Shown here: positions 33,097-42,835 of the stretch, one piece after another
Layout of the letters: every line of letters begins with the position of its first letter
How positions within the stretch are numbered: the first letter of the stretch is position 1
The notes under the pieces: model-generated
The model's input: only the letters and a program-made list of their open reading frames with translations
Database searches by the model: none
What the model was told of the DNA's origin: nothing
From: Bradyrhizobiaceae bacterium PARB1
GTDB lineage: Bacteria; Pseudomonadota; Alphaproteobacteria; Rhizobiales; Xanthobacteraceae
Length of the DNA stretch: 64,000 bases
Reading direction: 5' to 3'
Assembly: GCA_002256345.1 (NCBI GenBank)
Contig: NKIY01000005.1
Span: 562,485 to 626,484 of the forward strand
Program-made: the position numbers and the translations under genes

Positions 33097-35383
33097 TCAA
33101 GCCTATCCTGCGTCGGATCCCGTATCGACATCGGTCGAGGGATGGAGGGCGCCGACCGTCGATCTCCGCGAGATGGCCCGCATCCTGCGCCGCCGCTGGC
33201 GCGCCGTTGTCGCGCCCGCCGCCGCGCTCGGCGCCATTGCCATTACCTATATCTTGATGGCGACCACGCTCTATACGGCGAATTCGACCGTGCTGGTCGA
33301 CCCCCGCCGCGCCACCATGATCGAGACCAATCAGACGACGCCAACCAATATCGGCACCGACGATGCGACAATCGAAAGTCAGGCGCTGCTGATCCAGTCG
33401 ATCGCCACGGTGCAGCGCGTGGTCGATCGGCTGAAGCTGACGCAGGACGACGAGTTCATCCCGAAGCCCGGCCTGCTCGATCCCATCAAAAGTCTGTTCA
33501 AGAGCTCGGGCGGATCCGGCGGTCTCAGCCCGGAAGAGATCGCACGCGCCAATGCCGTGGACATGCTACAACAGCGCATGAAAGTGACGCGGCAGGGCAC
33601 GACATTCCTGGTCGACATCGCCGTAAGCTCGGAATCGCCAAGCAAGGCCGCGACCATCGCCAATGCGGTTGCGTCCGCCTATTTCGACGAGCAGATTCGC
33701 GCCAAGACCGACGCCAACAAGATCGCCGCCAAATGGCTCGGCGGCCAGATCGATGATCTGAAGAATCGCGTGGTAGTGTCCGAGAAGGCCGTCGCCGATT
33801 ATCGCTCCGCCAACAATCTGTCGGTGGCACAGGGCGTCACGGTCAACGACCAGCAGATCACCGACCTCAACAACAAGCTGATCGCCGCCCGCGTGCAAAC
33901 CGCCGAGGCGCGCGCCAAATATGATCAGGTGCAGCAGCTCGCGAAGTCCGGCGCCGATGCGGGTGGTCTGAACGCCGCCGTCTCCTCGGATATGGTGAGC
34001 AAGCTGCGCACGCAGTATGCGGATATCGCCAAGAACGATGCCGATCTGACCAGCAAGTACGGCCCGCGCCATCCGCTGGTGGCGAATGTGCGCGCGCAGC
34101 TGAAGGATACCCAGAAGCTCATCAATGAAGAGCTGCGGCGCATCATCGAGAGCACCAAGCACGATTACGAAGTCGCGCAGTCACGCGAGGCATCGCTACA
34201 AGACAGTTTCGACAAGCTGCAGGGCGTCTCCACCACATCGGGCCAAGCCCTGGTGCGCCTGCATGAGTTGCAGCGTGAGGCCGAGGCCAATCGCACTCTT
34301 TATGAGTCCTATCTCGCCCGCTCCAAGGAAACCACGGCGCAAGAGAGCCTGGAACTGCCGGATTCGCGCATCGTCTCCATGGCCAGCGTGCCATTGTTCC
34401 CGTCGGCGCCGAAATCCAAGCTCATTCTCGGCCTCGCCATCCTGCTCGGCCTCGGCGCCGGCACCGTGCTGGCATTCCTCATCGATTATCTCGACGGCAA
34501 GATAAAAACGCTCGAACAGGCAGAGACGATCACTGGCGTACCCGCCCTCGCGGCACTACCAGCCATTGGCGCGCGCGAACTCGCCACCCGCGCCAAGCGT
34601 GGCCGTGCCGACCTCGCGAATTACGACCCGCGCACCATGCGTCTGTTGCCGCCGTCGTTGCAGCCACCATTGATGCGCTATGCCGTCGAGGAACCCGGTA
34701 CGTTCTTCGCCGAAGCGATCCGTGCCGTACGTTTGTCGATCCAGCGCGCACGCAAGGTCGCACCGGTCAAGGTGGTGCTGGTGACGTCCGGTCTCGAGAG
34801 CGAGGGCAAGACCACCTTCGCCGGCAATCTCGCGCTCTCCATCGCCACGCTCGGCATCAAGACGCTGCTGATCGACGCCGACCTGCGCAATCCCGGCATG
34901 ACCCGGGCGCTCTGCCCCAATGCCGATGCGGGCCTGTTCCAGGTCGCTACCGGCGAAGTGCCGCTCGAACACGCCCTGCTGTTCGATCGCTCCAGCGGCC
35001 TGTCGATTCTGCCATCGCCCGCCGTGAGGGATGTCGATGTCATCACCGAGCTGATGTTTTCAGAACAGATGGTCGAGACCCTCGAGCGCCTGAGATCGCA
35101 CTACGAGCTGATCATCATCGACTCTCCGCCCCTTATCCCGCTGGTCGATGGTCGCGCGCTGGCCGAACTCGCAGACCGGATCCTGCTCGCCACAGCCTGG
35201 GACCGGACGCCGCGCGAAGTCGTTCAGCATACTATGGAACTGCTGGCGCCGGTGCATGACCGCATCCTTGGCACGGTGCTGACCCAGGTCGACCTCTCCA
35301 AGATCCGCTTCTACGACTATTATCGCAGCTCGGCTTACCTCAAGCCCTATGGTGTCCCCGCCGCCGCGGGTGCAACCCGGTGA
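33077..35383 (+). CDS. Polysaccharide co-polymerase fused to BY-type tyrosine kinase (Wzc-like)
   Basis: A 768-residue inner-membrane protein that controls polymer length and export. The Wzz domain has a first helix near 55-75 (AVVAPAAALGAIAITYILMATTLY), a large periplasmic coiled-coil part, and a second helix near 455-475 (LILGLAILLGLGAGTVLAFLI). The cytoplasmic kinase carries Walker A SGLESEGKTT (about 571-580), Walker A' LLIDADLRNPG (about 597-607) and Walker B LIIIDSPP (about 677-684). The tail has a tyrosine cluster (FYDYYRSSAYLKPYG), the expected autophosphorylation site. It overlaps both neighbours, so it is translated with them. Confidence 0.93.
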   Translation: MLQRNFDQAYPASDPVSTSVEGWRAPTVDLREMARILRRRWRAVVAPAAALGAIAITYILMATTLYTANSTVLVDPRRATMIETNQTTPTNIGTDDATIESQALLIQSIATVQRVVDRLKLTQDDEFIPKPGLLDPIKSLFKSSGGSGGLSPEEIARANAVDMLQQRMKVTRQGTTFLVDIAVSSESPSKAATIANAVASAYFDEQIRAKTDANKIAAKWLGGQIDDLKNRVVVSEKAVADYRSANNLSVAQGVTVNDQQITDLNNKLIAARVQTAEARAKYDQVQQLAKSGADAGGLNAAVSSDMVSKLRTQYADIAKNDADLTSKYGPRHPLVANVRAQLKDTQKLINEELRRIIESTKHDYEVAQSREASLQDSFDKLQGVSTTSGQALVRLHELQREAEANRTLYESYLARSKETTAQESLELPDSRIVSMASVPLFPSAPKSKLILGLAILLGLGAGTVLAFLIDYLDGKIKTLEQAETITGVPALAALPAIGARELATRAKRGRADLANYDPRTMRLLPPSLQPPLMRYAVEEPGTFFAEAIRAVRLSIQRARKVAPVKVVLVTSGLESEGKTTFAGNLALSIATLGIKTLLIDADLRNPGMTRALCPNADAGLFQVATGEVPLEHALLFDRSSGLSILPSPAVRDVDVITELMFSEQMVETLERLRSHYELIIIDSPPLIPLVDGRALAELADRILLATAWDRTPREVVQHTMELLAPVHDRILGTVLTQVDLSKIRFYDYYRSSAYLKPYGVPAAAGATR

Positions 35384-36774
35384 CGCTGATCCGGACCGCA
35401 GCACCGCGCGATCTACGACGCAACGGCGCTTTCACTGCGCCTCACGGCGCGCGCCTGCCGCAGCGCCGGCCGCTTCCCGACGCGGCACAACTCATCACGG
35501 CTGCGGTGGTCGGCATTCTCACCATCGCGATGATCGCGATCTTCACGCTGTCCGGCAGCGTACTGACCAATCTGAAAATCCATTATCTCACCTCCGGCGG
35601 GAACTTCCTCGAGAAGCTGCACCCGGCGACCTATCTGACCTTCATGGCAACGTTGTTGCTGCTGATGCGCAATGGCGATCCGATCGGGGAAATCAACCGC
35701 GCCTTCTCCGACGCCAAGCTGCTGCTCATTCATCTGTTCTGCTGGTTCTGCCTGTTGATCCAGATGTTTGTGCTCGACCGCCCCTTCACGGTGATCATCG
35801 ACACGTTCCTGCTGCCGGTTCTGCTGTGCCTGCTGATCTGGCGCCTGACACCGCAGCAGCGCCGCCCGCTGATCTGGGCGCTGCATGCCACGATGCTGCT
35901 CAATATTCTGATCGGCTATTACGAATTCGCCTCCGGCCATCGCATCGTGCCGCTCACCCTCGGTAGCATCATCGTGATGGGCGAATGGCGCTCGGCAGGA
36001 CTGCTCGGCCATCCGCTCACTGCTTCCGGCATCATCGCCGCCTATGTCATGGCACTGGTGCTGCGACCGGCAGTGTGTCCGCCACTGCTCATCCGGATCC
36101 CGTTGATCGTCGTTGCGCTTGGCTCGTTGATGGCCTTTGGCGGCCGCACCGCGCTGATGACGGTGCTCGCGGTGCTTTTATTGAGGGGGGTGATCGAGGC
36201 GTTCAGCCTCATTCGCGGCAAGCGCATCCCGCTGCTGGTGGCGGTCGGCGCCATCTGCCTCATCTTCGCCGCCGTCGGTCTGGTCTTCGCCGCCTATTCG
36301 CTCGGCATCTTCGACAAGATGTTGCTGCGCTTCTCGTCCGACAAGGGCAGCGCCATGGCGCGCGTCGCGACCTTCGACCTGTTGTCGCATTTCCAATGGA
36401 GCGAGCTGGTGCTTGGCCCCAGCCCGGTGCGAGTGAATGCACTGCAGTCGCAACTCGGCCTCAATTACGGCATCGAGAATTTCTGGGTGTCATGCATCGT
36501 GCAGTTCGGCCTCATCCACACCATTCTGATCACCCTGGGACTGACCTGTTTCACGATCGAGCTCATGCGGCGCTCCAGCCCTGCGGCCTGGGCGGTTCTC
36601 CTTCTGATATTGATGATCGCTGCAAGCTCGGTGAGTTTCTCATCGAAGAACATCCAACTGGCGCAATTGGTGCTCTTGATCGCGCTGCTGCTGCCACGCG
36701 ACCCGCGGCCATCAGCGCCGCCGCCGCAGATCAGACCGCGGCATCCGCCGGTTCGACATCAGGAGTTCTCATGA
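35380..36774 (+). CDS. Polysaccharide polymerase (O-antigen ligase/Wzy type, VpsF-like)
   Basis: A 464-residue polytopic membrane protein with about eleven hydrophobic segments and a cytoplasmic, Arg/Pro-rich tail. Family-type features are the GYYEFASGHRIVPLT loop, the GLLGHPLTASGIIAAY segment, and a long periplasmic loop (SDKGSAMARVATFDLLSHF..LGPSPVRVNALQSQLGLNYGIENFW) with the GIENFWV motif of Wzy/ligase proteins. I recall VpsF-family polymerases of this length in similar loci. GTG 35380 overlaps the kinase stop (GTGA). It should join repeat units at the periplasmic face. Confidence 0.85.
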   Translation: MTLIRTAAPRDLRRNGAFTAPHGARLPQRRPLPDAAQLITAAVVGILTIAMIAIFTLSGSVLTNLKIHYLTSGGNFLEKLHPATYLTFMATLLLLMRNGDPIGEINRAFSDAKLLLIHLFCWFCLLIQMFVLDRPFTVIIDTFLLPVLLCLLIWRLTPQQRRPLIWALHATMLLNILIGYYEFASGHRIVPLTLGSIIVMGEWRSAGLLGHPLTASGIIAAYVMALVLRPAVCPPLLIRIPLIVVALGSLMAFGGRTALMTVLAVLLLRGVIEAFSLIRGKRIPLLVAVGAICLIFAAVGLVFAAYSLGIFDKMLLRFSSDKGSAMARVATFDLLSHFQWSELVLGPSPVRVNALQSQLGLNYGIENFWVSCIVQFGLIHTILITLGLTCFTIELMRRSSPAAWAVLLLILMIAASSVSFSSKNIQLAQLVLLIALLLPRDPRPSAPPPQIRPRHPPVRHQEFS

Positions 36775-37853
36775 CCATTTATGTCGACCACACTCATCTC
36801 GGCCGCCATGTCACAGGTCTCGAACGTATCACCCAGGAACTGTTCTCCGAGGCGGCACTGAAGCCGCTCGATGTCATTCCCGTGACGTCGAGCGGCACGC
36901 GCCAGATGATCACAACACAGACACTCGGCCTTCCCGCGCGCCTCGCGACATCCAATGCACTTCTACTCTGCCCGGGCTTTCCGCCGAGCCCGTTGCTGCG
37001 CCCCTTTGCGCAGCGCGTGTTGCCCTATATCCACGACGACTTTCTGATCACGCGCAGCGCCGATCTGAACATCCGCGCCAAGCTCTATATGGCCGCCCCG
37101 TTCAGAATCGCGCTCAAGCATTATCCGCGCTTTCTCGCCAATTCACGCGATACACTCCGTAAGATCAGTGCCTACACGCGCGCCGATGCCCAGATCACAC
37201 TGTATCGCCCGCCGGTGCGCAACGTGTTCAATCTGCAATCGACCGGGCGCGATTCCCGTGATGTCAGCGCGGCCCCGCTGCGTGTTGTGGCACTCGGCAC
37301 CGTTGAGCCGCGCAAGAATTTCATTGCCGCCGGCCATATCGTCGGCGCGTTGCGCCAACACGGCTTTCCCGGCGCAACGCTGGATATTGTCGGACGCAAA
37401 GGCTGGGGCGACGACTGGACTGCGCTTGAGCGCATGCCCGGCGTGACGCTGCATGGCTATCAATCTGCAGCAAATGTCGCGGCCCTTCTCGATCAGGCTG
37501 ACATCTTTCTCTGCACATCGCATGACGAAGGGCTCGGCCTGCCGCTGCTGGAGGCGCAATATGCCGGCCTGCCCGTCGTCGCGCCCAATGCCCCGGTGTT
37601 TCACGAAGTGCTCGGCAGTTCCGGCATCTTCATCGATACTTCCGATCACGGCAACGCCGCCGCGCAGATCGGCGCCGCCATCGCCACGCCCAAGTGGCGT
37701 CCGCAATATGTGGCGGCAGCCCATCAAAATCTCTCCCGCTGGAACGCGCTTGCCGCCAGCGACCACGACACCGTCATCGATCTGATTGCCGAACTTGCCG
37801 CCGACACCGCCAAACGGCGCACGGCAACGAAGGACAACATGGTCGCGCGCTGA
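36771..37853 (+). CDS. Glycosyltransferase, GT4 type
   Basis: A 360-residue cytoplasmic GT-B transferase. ATG 36771 overlaps the polymerase stop (ATGA). The N-terminal half begins TIYVDHTHLGRHVTGLERITQEL; the C-terminal donor domain has VVALGTVEPRKNF, LDIVGRKGWGDDW and SHDEGLGLPLLEAQYAGLPVVAPN, the E-x7-E pattern of GT4 enzymes. The frame is open far upstream within the polymerase gene, but this is a GC effect and not part of the protein. It adds one sugar to the lipid-linked repeat unit; donor unknown. Confidence 0.88.
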   Translation: MTIYVDHTHLGRHVTGLERITQELFSEAALKPLDVIPVTSSGTRQMITTQTLGLPARLATSNALLLCPGFPPSPLLRPFAQRVLPYIHDDFLITRSADLNIRAKLYMAAPFRIALKHYPRFLANSRDTLRKISAYTRADAQITLYRPPVRNVFNLQSTGRDSRDVSAAPLRVVALGTVEPRKNFIAAGHIVGALRQHGFPGATLDIVGRKGWGDDWTALERMPGVTLHGYQSAANVAALLDQADIFLCTSHDEGLGLPLLEAQYAGLPVVAPNAPVFHEVLGSSGIFIDTSDHGNAAAQIGAAIATPKWRPQYVAAAHQNLSRWNALAASDHDTVIDLIAELAADTAKRRTATKDNMVAR

Positions 37854-37915
37854 CCACGCCATCGACGACCCCATCATCGATCACCATCGCATCGCACCGC
37901 ACCGGAGACACACGC

Positions 37916-39022
37916 TTGCAGGACATCAGGACCGATACACGACATCTGGACGGGCTGCGGATTGTCGCGGCCAGTGCTGTCGTGGTCCTGCACTACTCGG
38001 ACTATGTGAAAGATCAGCCGGCCGGTCGTTTCCTGGTTAATCACACCTGGCATTTCAACCTGTTTGTCGACCTATTCTTCGTTATTTCCGGTTACGTGAT
38101 AGCAAGCCAGTATCTCACCAAGATGGGATCGCCCGCCGCGGTCGGCCGCTTCCTGTGGCGGCGTTTCGCCCGCATCTACCCGCTCCATCTCGCCACGCTT
38201 GGCTTCTATGTCGCGATCGCTCTGGCGCTGTATTTCGGTATCGCGCGCGGCGAAAATCCCGCGCGTTATCCATTCTCCGATATTCCGGCGCAGCTTCTGC
38301 TCCTGCACGCCATCGACGGCGCGCGGCTGACATTCAACTTTCCGAGCTGGTCGCTCTCGGCCGAATTCTTCTGCTACGTGCTGTTCCCGCTGATGATAAT
38401 CCTGCTCAGCCGACGGAAGCCCGTGATCCTGTTGCTGATTGCAGTACCCTTCGTTACCAATACGCTGGTGACGGTCCTGGCGGGGACAGAGCCGTGGCCG
38501 GACTGGATCAACAAGGGCGGCGCCTTCCGCGCGCTACCGGCCTTCAATCTCGGCATCGCCTGCTGTCTCTATCGCGACCGCATCGCCGCGCTGCCGGCAC
38601 CGCCCGGCATGCTCAGCGGATTGCTCGTCCTGTTCATCGCGATCGGTGCCTATCTGAATATCTTTGTCGCGCTGCTCGTGATCTACGCAATAGCCCTGCT
38701 CGCAATCCATCATGACTGTACCGGCCAGACCACGCTGTTTTCCAAGCTCGGTTTCGAGCGCTGGTCCGATCTCACCTACTCGTCCTATATGCTGCATATT
38801 CCTGTCGCGACGCTCGTGCTGACCCTGGCCGCGCGCTATCTGGCCCCGGTCCTGCCCGGCGGCAAACTCACGCTGCTGCCGGTGGCCATCGCCGTGCTGG
38901 CCGTGCTCAGCGTGTTGTCATTGCGCTATTTCGAGACGCCGCTGCGGCGTGCGCTCAACGATCTCTACGATCGGCAGTTTCGCACGCGCGTCGCTACGGC
39001 GCCGCTATCCGGGCAGACCTGA
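37916..39022 (+). CDS. Acyltransferase 3 family membrane protein (exopolysaccharide O-acylation)
   Basis: A 368-residue membrane protein with about ten helices. It opens with HLDGLRIVAASAVVVLHYSDYVKD, where His in VVVLHY is the family's key residue, and has RRFARIYPLHL and FNFPSWSLSAEFFCY, landmarks of OafA/ExoZ-like enzymes. TTG 37916 was chosen because GGAGA lies 7 bp before it and the earlier in-frame starts run into the transferase gene. It probably moves an acetyl or other acyl group to the polymer or its repeat unit. Confidence 0.85.
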   Translation: MQDIRTDTRHLDGLRIVAASAVVVLHYSDYVKDQPAGRFLVNHTWHFNLFVDLFFVISGYVIASQYLTKMGSPAAVGRFLWRRFARIYPLHLATLGFYVAIALALYFGIARGENPARYPFSDIPAQLLLLHAIDGARLTFNFPSWSLSAEFFCYVLFPLMIILLSRRKPVILLLIAVPFVTNTLVTVLAGTEPWPDWINKGGAFRALPAFNLGIACCLYRDRIAALPAPPGMLSGLLVLFIAIGAYLNIFVALLVIYAIALLAIHHDCTGQTTLFSKLGFERWSDLTYSSYMLHIPVATLVLTLAARYLAPVLPGGKLTLLPVAIAVLAVLSVLSLRYFETPLRRALNDLYDRQFRTRVATAPLSGQT

Positions 39023-39025
39023 TCG

Positions 39026-40078
39026 ATGGCAAGCGTGGCACAAGCAGACGCGGGAGCCGTAACCCAGCCGGTCCGCACATCGGCCGCCACCCGCGACGGT
39101 GCGATCGACACCATGCGTGGCATCGCGATCCTGATGGTGATCGGCATTCACGCCTTGCAACAGCCGCTCGATGCGTCCTGGAAGATCGCGCTCGACTCCC
39201 TGATGCGACCATGCGTGCCGATCTTCCTGTTCGCGTCGGGTTATCTCACCGGCCTGTCCGGTCGCGTGCCCGTGGCGAAACGGCTGGTTGCGACAGTGCC
39301 CCCCTATGCGATCGCCTTTGTCGCCGCCTATCTCTATATGGCGCTGATGAATCCGGCGATGGATCACCGCATCAGCACGACTGTCGCCCGCTTCTCGCTC
39401 GCTTACGTCTTCGTCTATTACTACGTGTTCGTCTATATCGGCTGCACGCTGATGATGTGGCTGGTGCTCTGGTTCGCCACCCGTGTGCCCGAACAGGCGG
39501 AGCAGCGGCTGCAGGTCTTGCTGCTGACAACCATTGCTTTCGGTCTCGTTATCGGCAGCTATCTCGATCCCATGCTGGCGCGTTTCGGCCTCGGCGACGG
39601 CGTGATCGAGGAGGTTCGCATGCGCGACATCCCGTTCTGGTTTGCCTTCGCAGCGCTCGGCATGCTGGTGGCGAGGGCGTCGATCCGCACGGTGCTCCTC
39701 GATATGCTGCTGACCCTCAGCGTCGCCACCATCCTTTCTTATGCGATCTATACAGCAGTACGCATGGCCGTGATCGGCGACGCGGCCGCCTATGATTCTA
39801 CGGCCTTCTTCGGTTATGCCGCCGCGCTCTCCACTCTCCTGCTCGCCTCGCGCATCGATATGCCCCTGCTCGCCTCGTTAGGTGCCGGCAGTTATTTCAT
39901 CTATCTCTGGCATATCTTCGTGATCATGGCGTTGCGCGACCTCGGCGGGTTCCACGCATTCGGGGGCGTCATCGCAACATTGCTGATGTATGCCATCACC
40001 CTCGTCGTCACCGGCGCTGCGCTGCTGGCCTTGCGCCAATGGGCGCCGCCACGTCTGCTGCGCTATCTGGGGGCGTAA
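39026..40078 (+). CDS. Acyltransferase 3 family membrane protein, second copy
   Basis: A 350-residue membrane protein with the same fold as its upstream neighbour but little direct identity. It starts with a soluble tail, then IDTMRGIAILMVIGIHALQQPL (family His), RPCVPIFLFASGYLTG and many helices, ending in SYFIYLWHIFVIMALRD. Only 3 bp separate it from the previous gene. Two different acyltransferases in one operon suggest two acyl or pyruvyl-like decorations, which is inference. Confidence 0.83.
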   Translation: MASVAQADAGAVTQPVRTSAATRDGAIDTMRGIAILMVIGIHALQQPLDASWKIALDSLMRPCVPIFLFASGYLTGLSGRVPVAKRLVATVPPYAIAFVAAYLYMALMNPAMDHRISTTVARFSLAYVFVYYYVFVYIGCTLMMWLVLWFATRVPEQAEQRLQVLLLTTIAFGLVIGSYLDPMLARFGLGDGVIEEVRMRDIPFWFAFAALGMLVARASIRTVLLDMLLTLSVATILSYAIYTAVRMAVIGDAAAYDSTAFFGYAAALSTLLLASRIDMPLLASLGAGSYFIYLWHIFVIMALRDLGGFHAFGGVIATLLMYAITLVVTGAALLALRQWAPPRLLRYLGA

Positions 40079-40081
40079 CGC

Positions 40082-41515
40082 ATGTTGCTGAAGCGCACTA
40101 TTCTCTATCTCCCGGCGCAGATCGTCGGCCCGTTGTTCCAACTGATCGCGATGATCGTGTGGACCCATGTGGTCAACGAACATACACTGGGCGTGATCAC
40201 GCTGATCACCGCGACACATGAGCTGCTGCAGATCGGCTTTCTGGCCTGGTGGTCGCAATATGCGCTGCGATTCTTCGGACGCTATCAGGATGGCGAGGCG
40301 GCCGAACGCTTCTATCGCACCGAGAATGTTGTCATCCTGCTCTCACTGGTGCTGCAGAGTGCCGCTGTCATCGCCGTGCTCTACACAGTGATCGCCACCG
40401 ATACCAATCCGGCGCTGCTTGGCGCCACCGTAGCCTACGTGATCAGCCGATCGCTCAATCTGTATATCGCCGAGCGCGCGCGTGTGCGTCATCAGATCGG
40501 CGTTTACTCAATCCAACAGATCGTCGGCCCGGCGGCGGGATTCCTGCTCGGCCTACTGCTGATCCAACTGATCAGCCCGGCGCCCGAATGGCCCCTGCTC
40601 GGCTACGCCGTCGCCCAATTGCTTGCCGCGCTGATCGTCCTGCCCTGGATTGGTTACAGCCGCAATCTCTGGCCGATCGACCGCGAAATCATCCGCCATG
40701 CGCTGAATTATGGCATTCCGCTGATTTTCGGCGGCGCGCTTGGCTGGGTCGGCCTCAATGCGTCACGCTTCGTGATCAATGACATGCTCGGCATCGCTGC
40801 CGCCGGCCTGTTCGCGGTCGGCTATGGACTAGGCCAACGCGCCGCTGCCGTGGCCGCCATGCTGGTAACCGCCGCCGCTTTCCCGCTTGCCGTGAAGAGC
40901 ATGGAGCAGAATGGCAGCCGCGCCGCGATGCGCCAGCTCTCGGACAATGGCGCCTTACTGCTCGGCATCCTGGCTCCCAGCATCGCCGGCATCTTCCTGC
41001 TGCGCGCCGAGATCGTACATCTTCTCATTGCCGCCCCCTTTCAGGCCGTAACACTGGCAATCCTTCCGCTCTCGACCTTGGCCGGGTCAATCCGCAACAT
41101 TCGCGCCCATTTTGGCGATCAGGTCTTCCTCTTGCACAGCAAGACGCGCCTGATGGTCGTGGTCTCCGCCATCGATGCGACGGTGACCATCGTCGCCAGC
41201 CTGATCTGCATTCATCTGTGGGGGCTGGTCGGCGCTGCCGCCGCGACTGTGATCTCGGCGATCGCCGCCGCATCCGTCAGCTTCGCGTTCGGTTTCACGC
41301 GTTTCGGCCTGACATTGCCCTGGGCGCATCTCGCCCGCATCGCCATCGCGACCCTCGCCATGGCGATGCTACTCACGCGTCTGCCGGAGGCGAAATCATA
41401 TGCGGTGCTCGCTGCCCATATCGTTGCTGGCGCAGCGCTCTATGCCGCTGTTCTCGCAATCCTGTACGGGCCGACGCTGCTGCGTATCGTCAGGCGTCAG
41501 CCCCGTTTCTCCTGA
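40082..41515 (+). CDS. Polysaccharide repeat-unit flippase (Wzx/MATE-like)
   Basis: A 477-residue protein with about twelve to fourteen hydrophobic helices. It begins LLKRTILYLPAQIVGPLFQLIAMIVWTHVV, typical of Wzx/polysaccharide-synthesis flippases, with a central VGLNASRFVINDMLGIAAAGLFAVGYGLG. It would move the lipid-linked repeat unit across the inner membrane before polymerisation. It starts 3 bp after the acyltransferase gene and ends 2 bp from the end of the antisense GH10 gene. Confidence 0.85.
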   Translation: MLLKRTILYLPAQIVGPLFQLIAMIVWTHVVNEHTLGVITLITATHELLQIGFLAWWSQYALRFFGRYQDGEAAERFYRTENVVILLSLVLQSAAVIAVLYTVIATDTNPALLGATVAYVISRSLNLYIAERARVRHQIGVYSIQQIVGPAAGFLLGLLLIQLISPAPEWPLLGYAVAQLLAALIVLPWIGYSRNLWPIDREIIRHALNYGIPLIFGGALGWVGLNASRFVINDMLGIAAAGLFAVGYGLGQRAAAVAAMLVTAAAFPLAVKSMEQNGSRAAMRQLSDNGALLLGILAPSIAGIFLLRAEIVHLLIAAPFQAVTLAILPLSTLAGSIRNIRAHFGDQVFLLHSKTRLMVVVSAIDATVTIVASLICIHLWGLVGAAAATVISAIAAASVSFAFGFTRFGLTLPWAHLARIAIATLAMAMLLTRLPEAKSYAVLAAHIVAGAALYAAVLAILYGPTLLRIVRRQPRFS

Positions 41516-41517
41516 GT

Positions 41518-42627
41518 TCAGCCGCGCTTCGAATTCTCGAAGGCGCGAGCCATGGCAAACCATAGCGGCTTTTTCTGCATGTTCTCGTCATAAGGCAATG
41601 GTCGCGGCAGACGCTGGGTCAGCGGATCTTTCTGAAGGGCAATGCCCTTGTAGAACGAATAGTGATCCGACAATTGCCAGGTAATGACCGCTTTTACTGC
41701 CGGAACCTGCAAAACGGTGTTGAGGAATTTCTCGCCGGTCTCGGCGATCGCCTTGTCCCGTGCGGCCACATCATCCGGGAATGTGTCATCGCGCACATCG
41801 AATTCGGTGATGTAGATATCCACCTTTCGCTCCGCGAGCGCGTGCACGAATTCGAGGAAGCGTTGCGGGTCGTGCGGATAGCGCGGCTGAAGATGACCTT
41901 GAAGGCCGACCGCCTGCAACCGCACGCCTGCATGTTGCAGCTCATCAACGAGACGGAGCATCCCTGCGCGCGAAGTATGGCCGACATCGTCGTCACGCTC
42001 GGTCTGCGCCTCATTGAGCACGAATTTCGTGGTTTTATCGACCTGTCCCGCGCGCTCGAAAGCGCGGCGAATATAGTCGGTCCCGAAAGCATCGTACCAT
42101 GGACCGAGCCGATAGCCGCCCGGCGCCTTGTGGCCCGGCCAGAACGGCTCATTGACGACATCCCATGAGTGCAGCTTGCCGGCGTAACGCCCAACCACCT
42201 GCTCGATATAACTGTCGAAAAATTTTCTACGTTCATCGACACTCATGGCCTTTATCCACTGCGGCACCCAATCGTTCCAGATCAGACAGTGGCCCCTCAT
42301 GGGGATTTTGTTAGCGGTGCAGAACTGTAGCAACCGATCGCCTGCTTCGAAGCGCAACGCGCCTGCTTGTGGCGCAACCGTGCCCATCTTCAGTGCAACG
42401 TCGGTGGTGATGATTCTCGTCTGACTCGTGTAGAGCTCGCGATAACCGACATCCTTATCGATGACGGGCCCAGCAGCAGCACCGAACATCAATCCATTTT
42501 TCGCCGCAATCGCTCCAAGACTTTTCGCTTGGCTCTGCGTTTGAGGAGCAGCGACCGCATCGCGACGCATAGCGAGTGTCGCGCCAGCGAGAATCGCGAG
42601 CGACTTTCTCCTTGAGCATTCAAACAT
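41518..42627 (-). CDS. GH10 endo-beta-1,4-xylanase-type glycoside hydrolase, exported
   Basis: A 369-residue hydrolase of family GH10. The acid/base is Glu160 in SWDVVNEPFW and the nucleophile Glu275 in IYITEFDVRD; RGHCLIWNDWVPQWI and AVGLQGHLQ are further family motifs. The N-terminus MFECSRRKSLAILAGATLAM looks like a twin-arginine signal. GGAGAG before ATG 42627 decides the start; TTG 42648 is in frame but lies upstream of that site. It is the only antisense gene inside the + strand biosynthesis block. The substrate may be the locus polymer, not plant xylan. Confidence 0.88.
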   Translation of the reverse strand: MFECSRRKSLAILAGATLAMRRDAVAAPQTQSQAKSLGAIAAKNGLMFGAAAGPVIDKDVGYRELYTSQTRIITTDVALKMGTVAPQAGALRFEAGDRLLQFCTANKIPMRGHCLIWNDWVPQWIKAMSVDERRKFFDSYIEQVVGRYAGKLHSWDVVNEPFWPGHKAPGGYRLGPWYDAFGTDYIRRAFERAGQVDKTTKFVLNEAQTERDDDVGHTSRAGMLRLVDELQHAGVRLQAVGLQGHLQPRYPHDPQRFLEFVHALAERKVDIYITEFDVRDDTFPDDVAARDKAIAETGEKFLNTVLQVPAVKAVITWQLSDHYSFYKGIALQKDPLTQRLPRPLPYDENMQKKPLWFAMARAFENSKRG

Positions 42628-42722
42628 ATTCACTCTCCGCCGATTCAAAACGATGTTGCACGTGTTCTGGTATCACGCGACCACATCGCCATCGTTGCGT
42701 CGCAATAGTCCGTTTTCATGTC

Positions 42723-42732
42723 CGACATGTCG
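42723..42732. promoter_or_regulatory. Palindrome in the GH10 / WecG divergent promoter gap
   Basis: CGACATGTCG is a perfect 10-bp palindrome between the divergent GH10 and WecG-like genes. It is a candidate operator on position only. Confidence 0.25.
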
Positions 42733-42835
42733 AGGAGAGTGTCTTTCGACTCTGTGTGCGGGCACTGCTTCCTTGATGAGCAGGTGGTGTGTGCATGCAG
42801 GCGTAACTCGACCACATCGTCATCAGGGGAACGAC

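Noticed and set aside
35985-36770. Upstream extension of the GT4 transferase frame into the polymerase gene
   Set aside because: The frame stays open only because of high GC; the transferase start with ATGA overlap at 36771 is the normal one and the extension has no fold.
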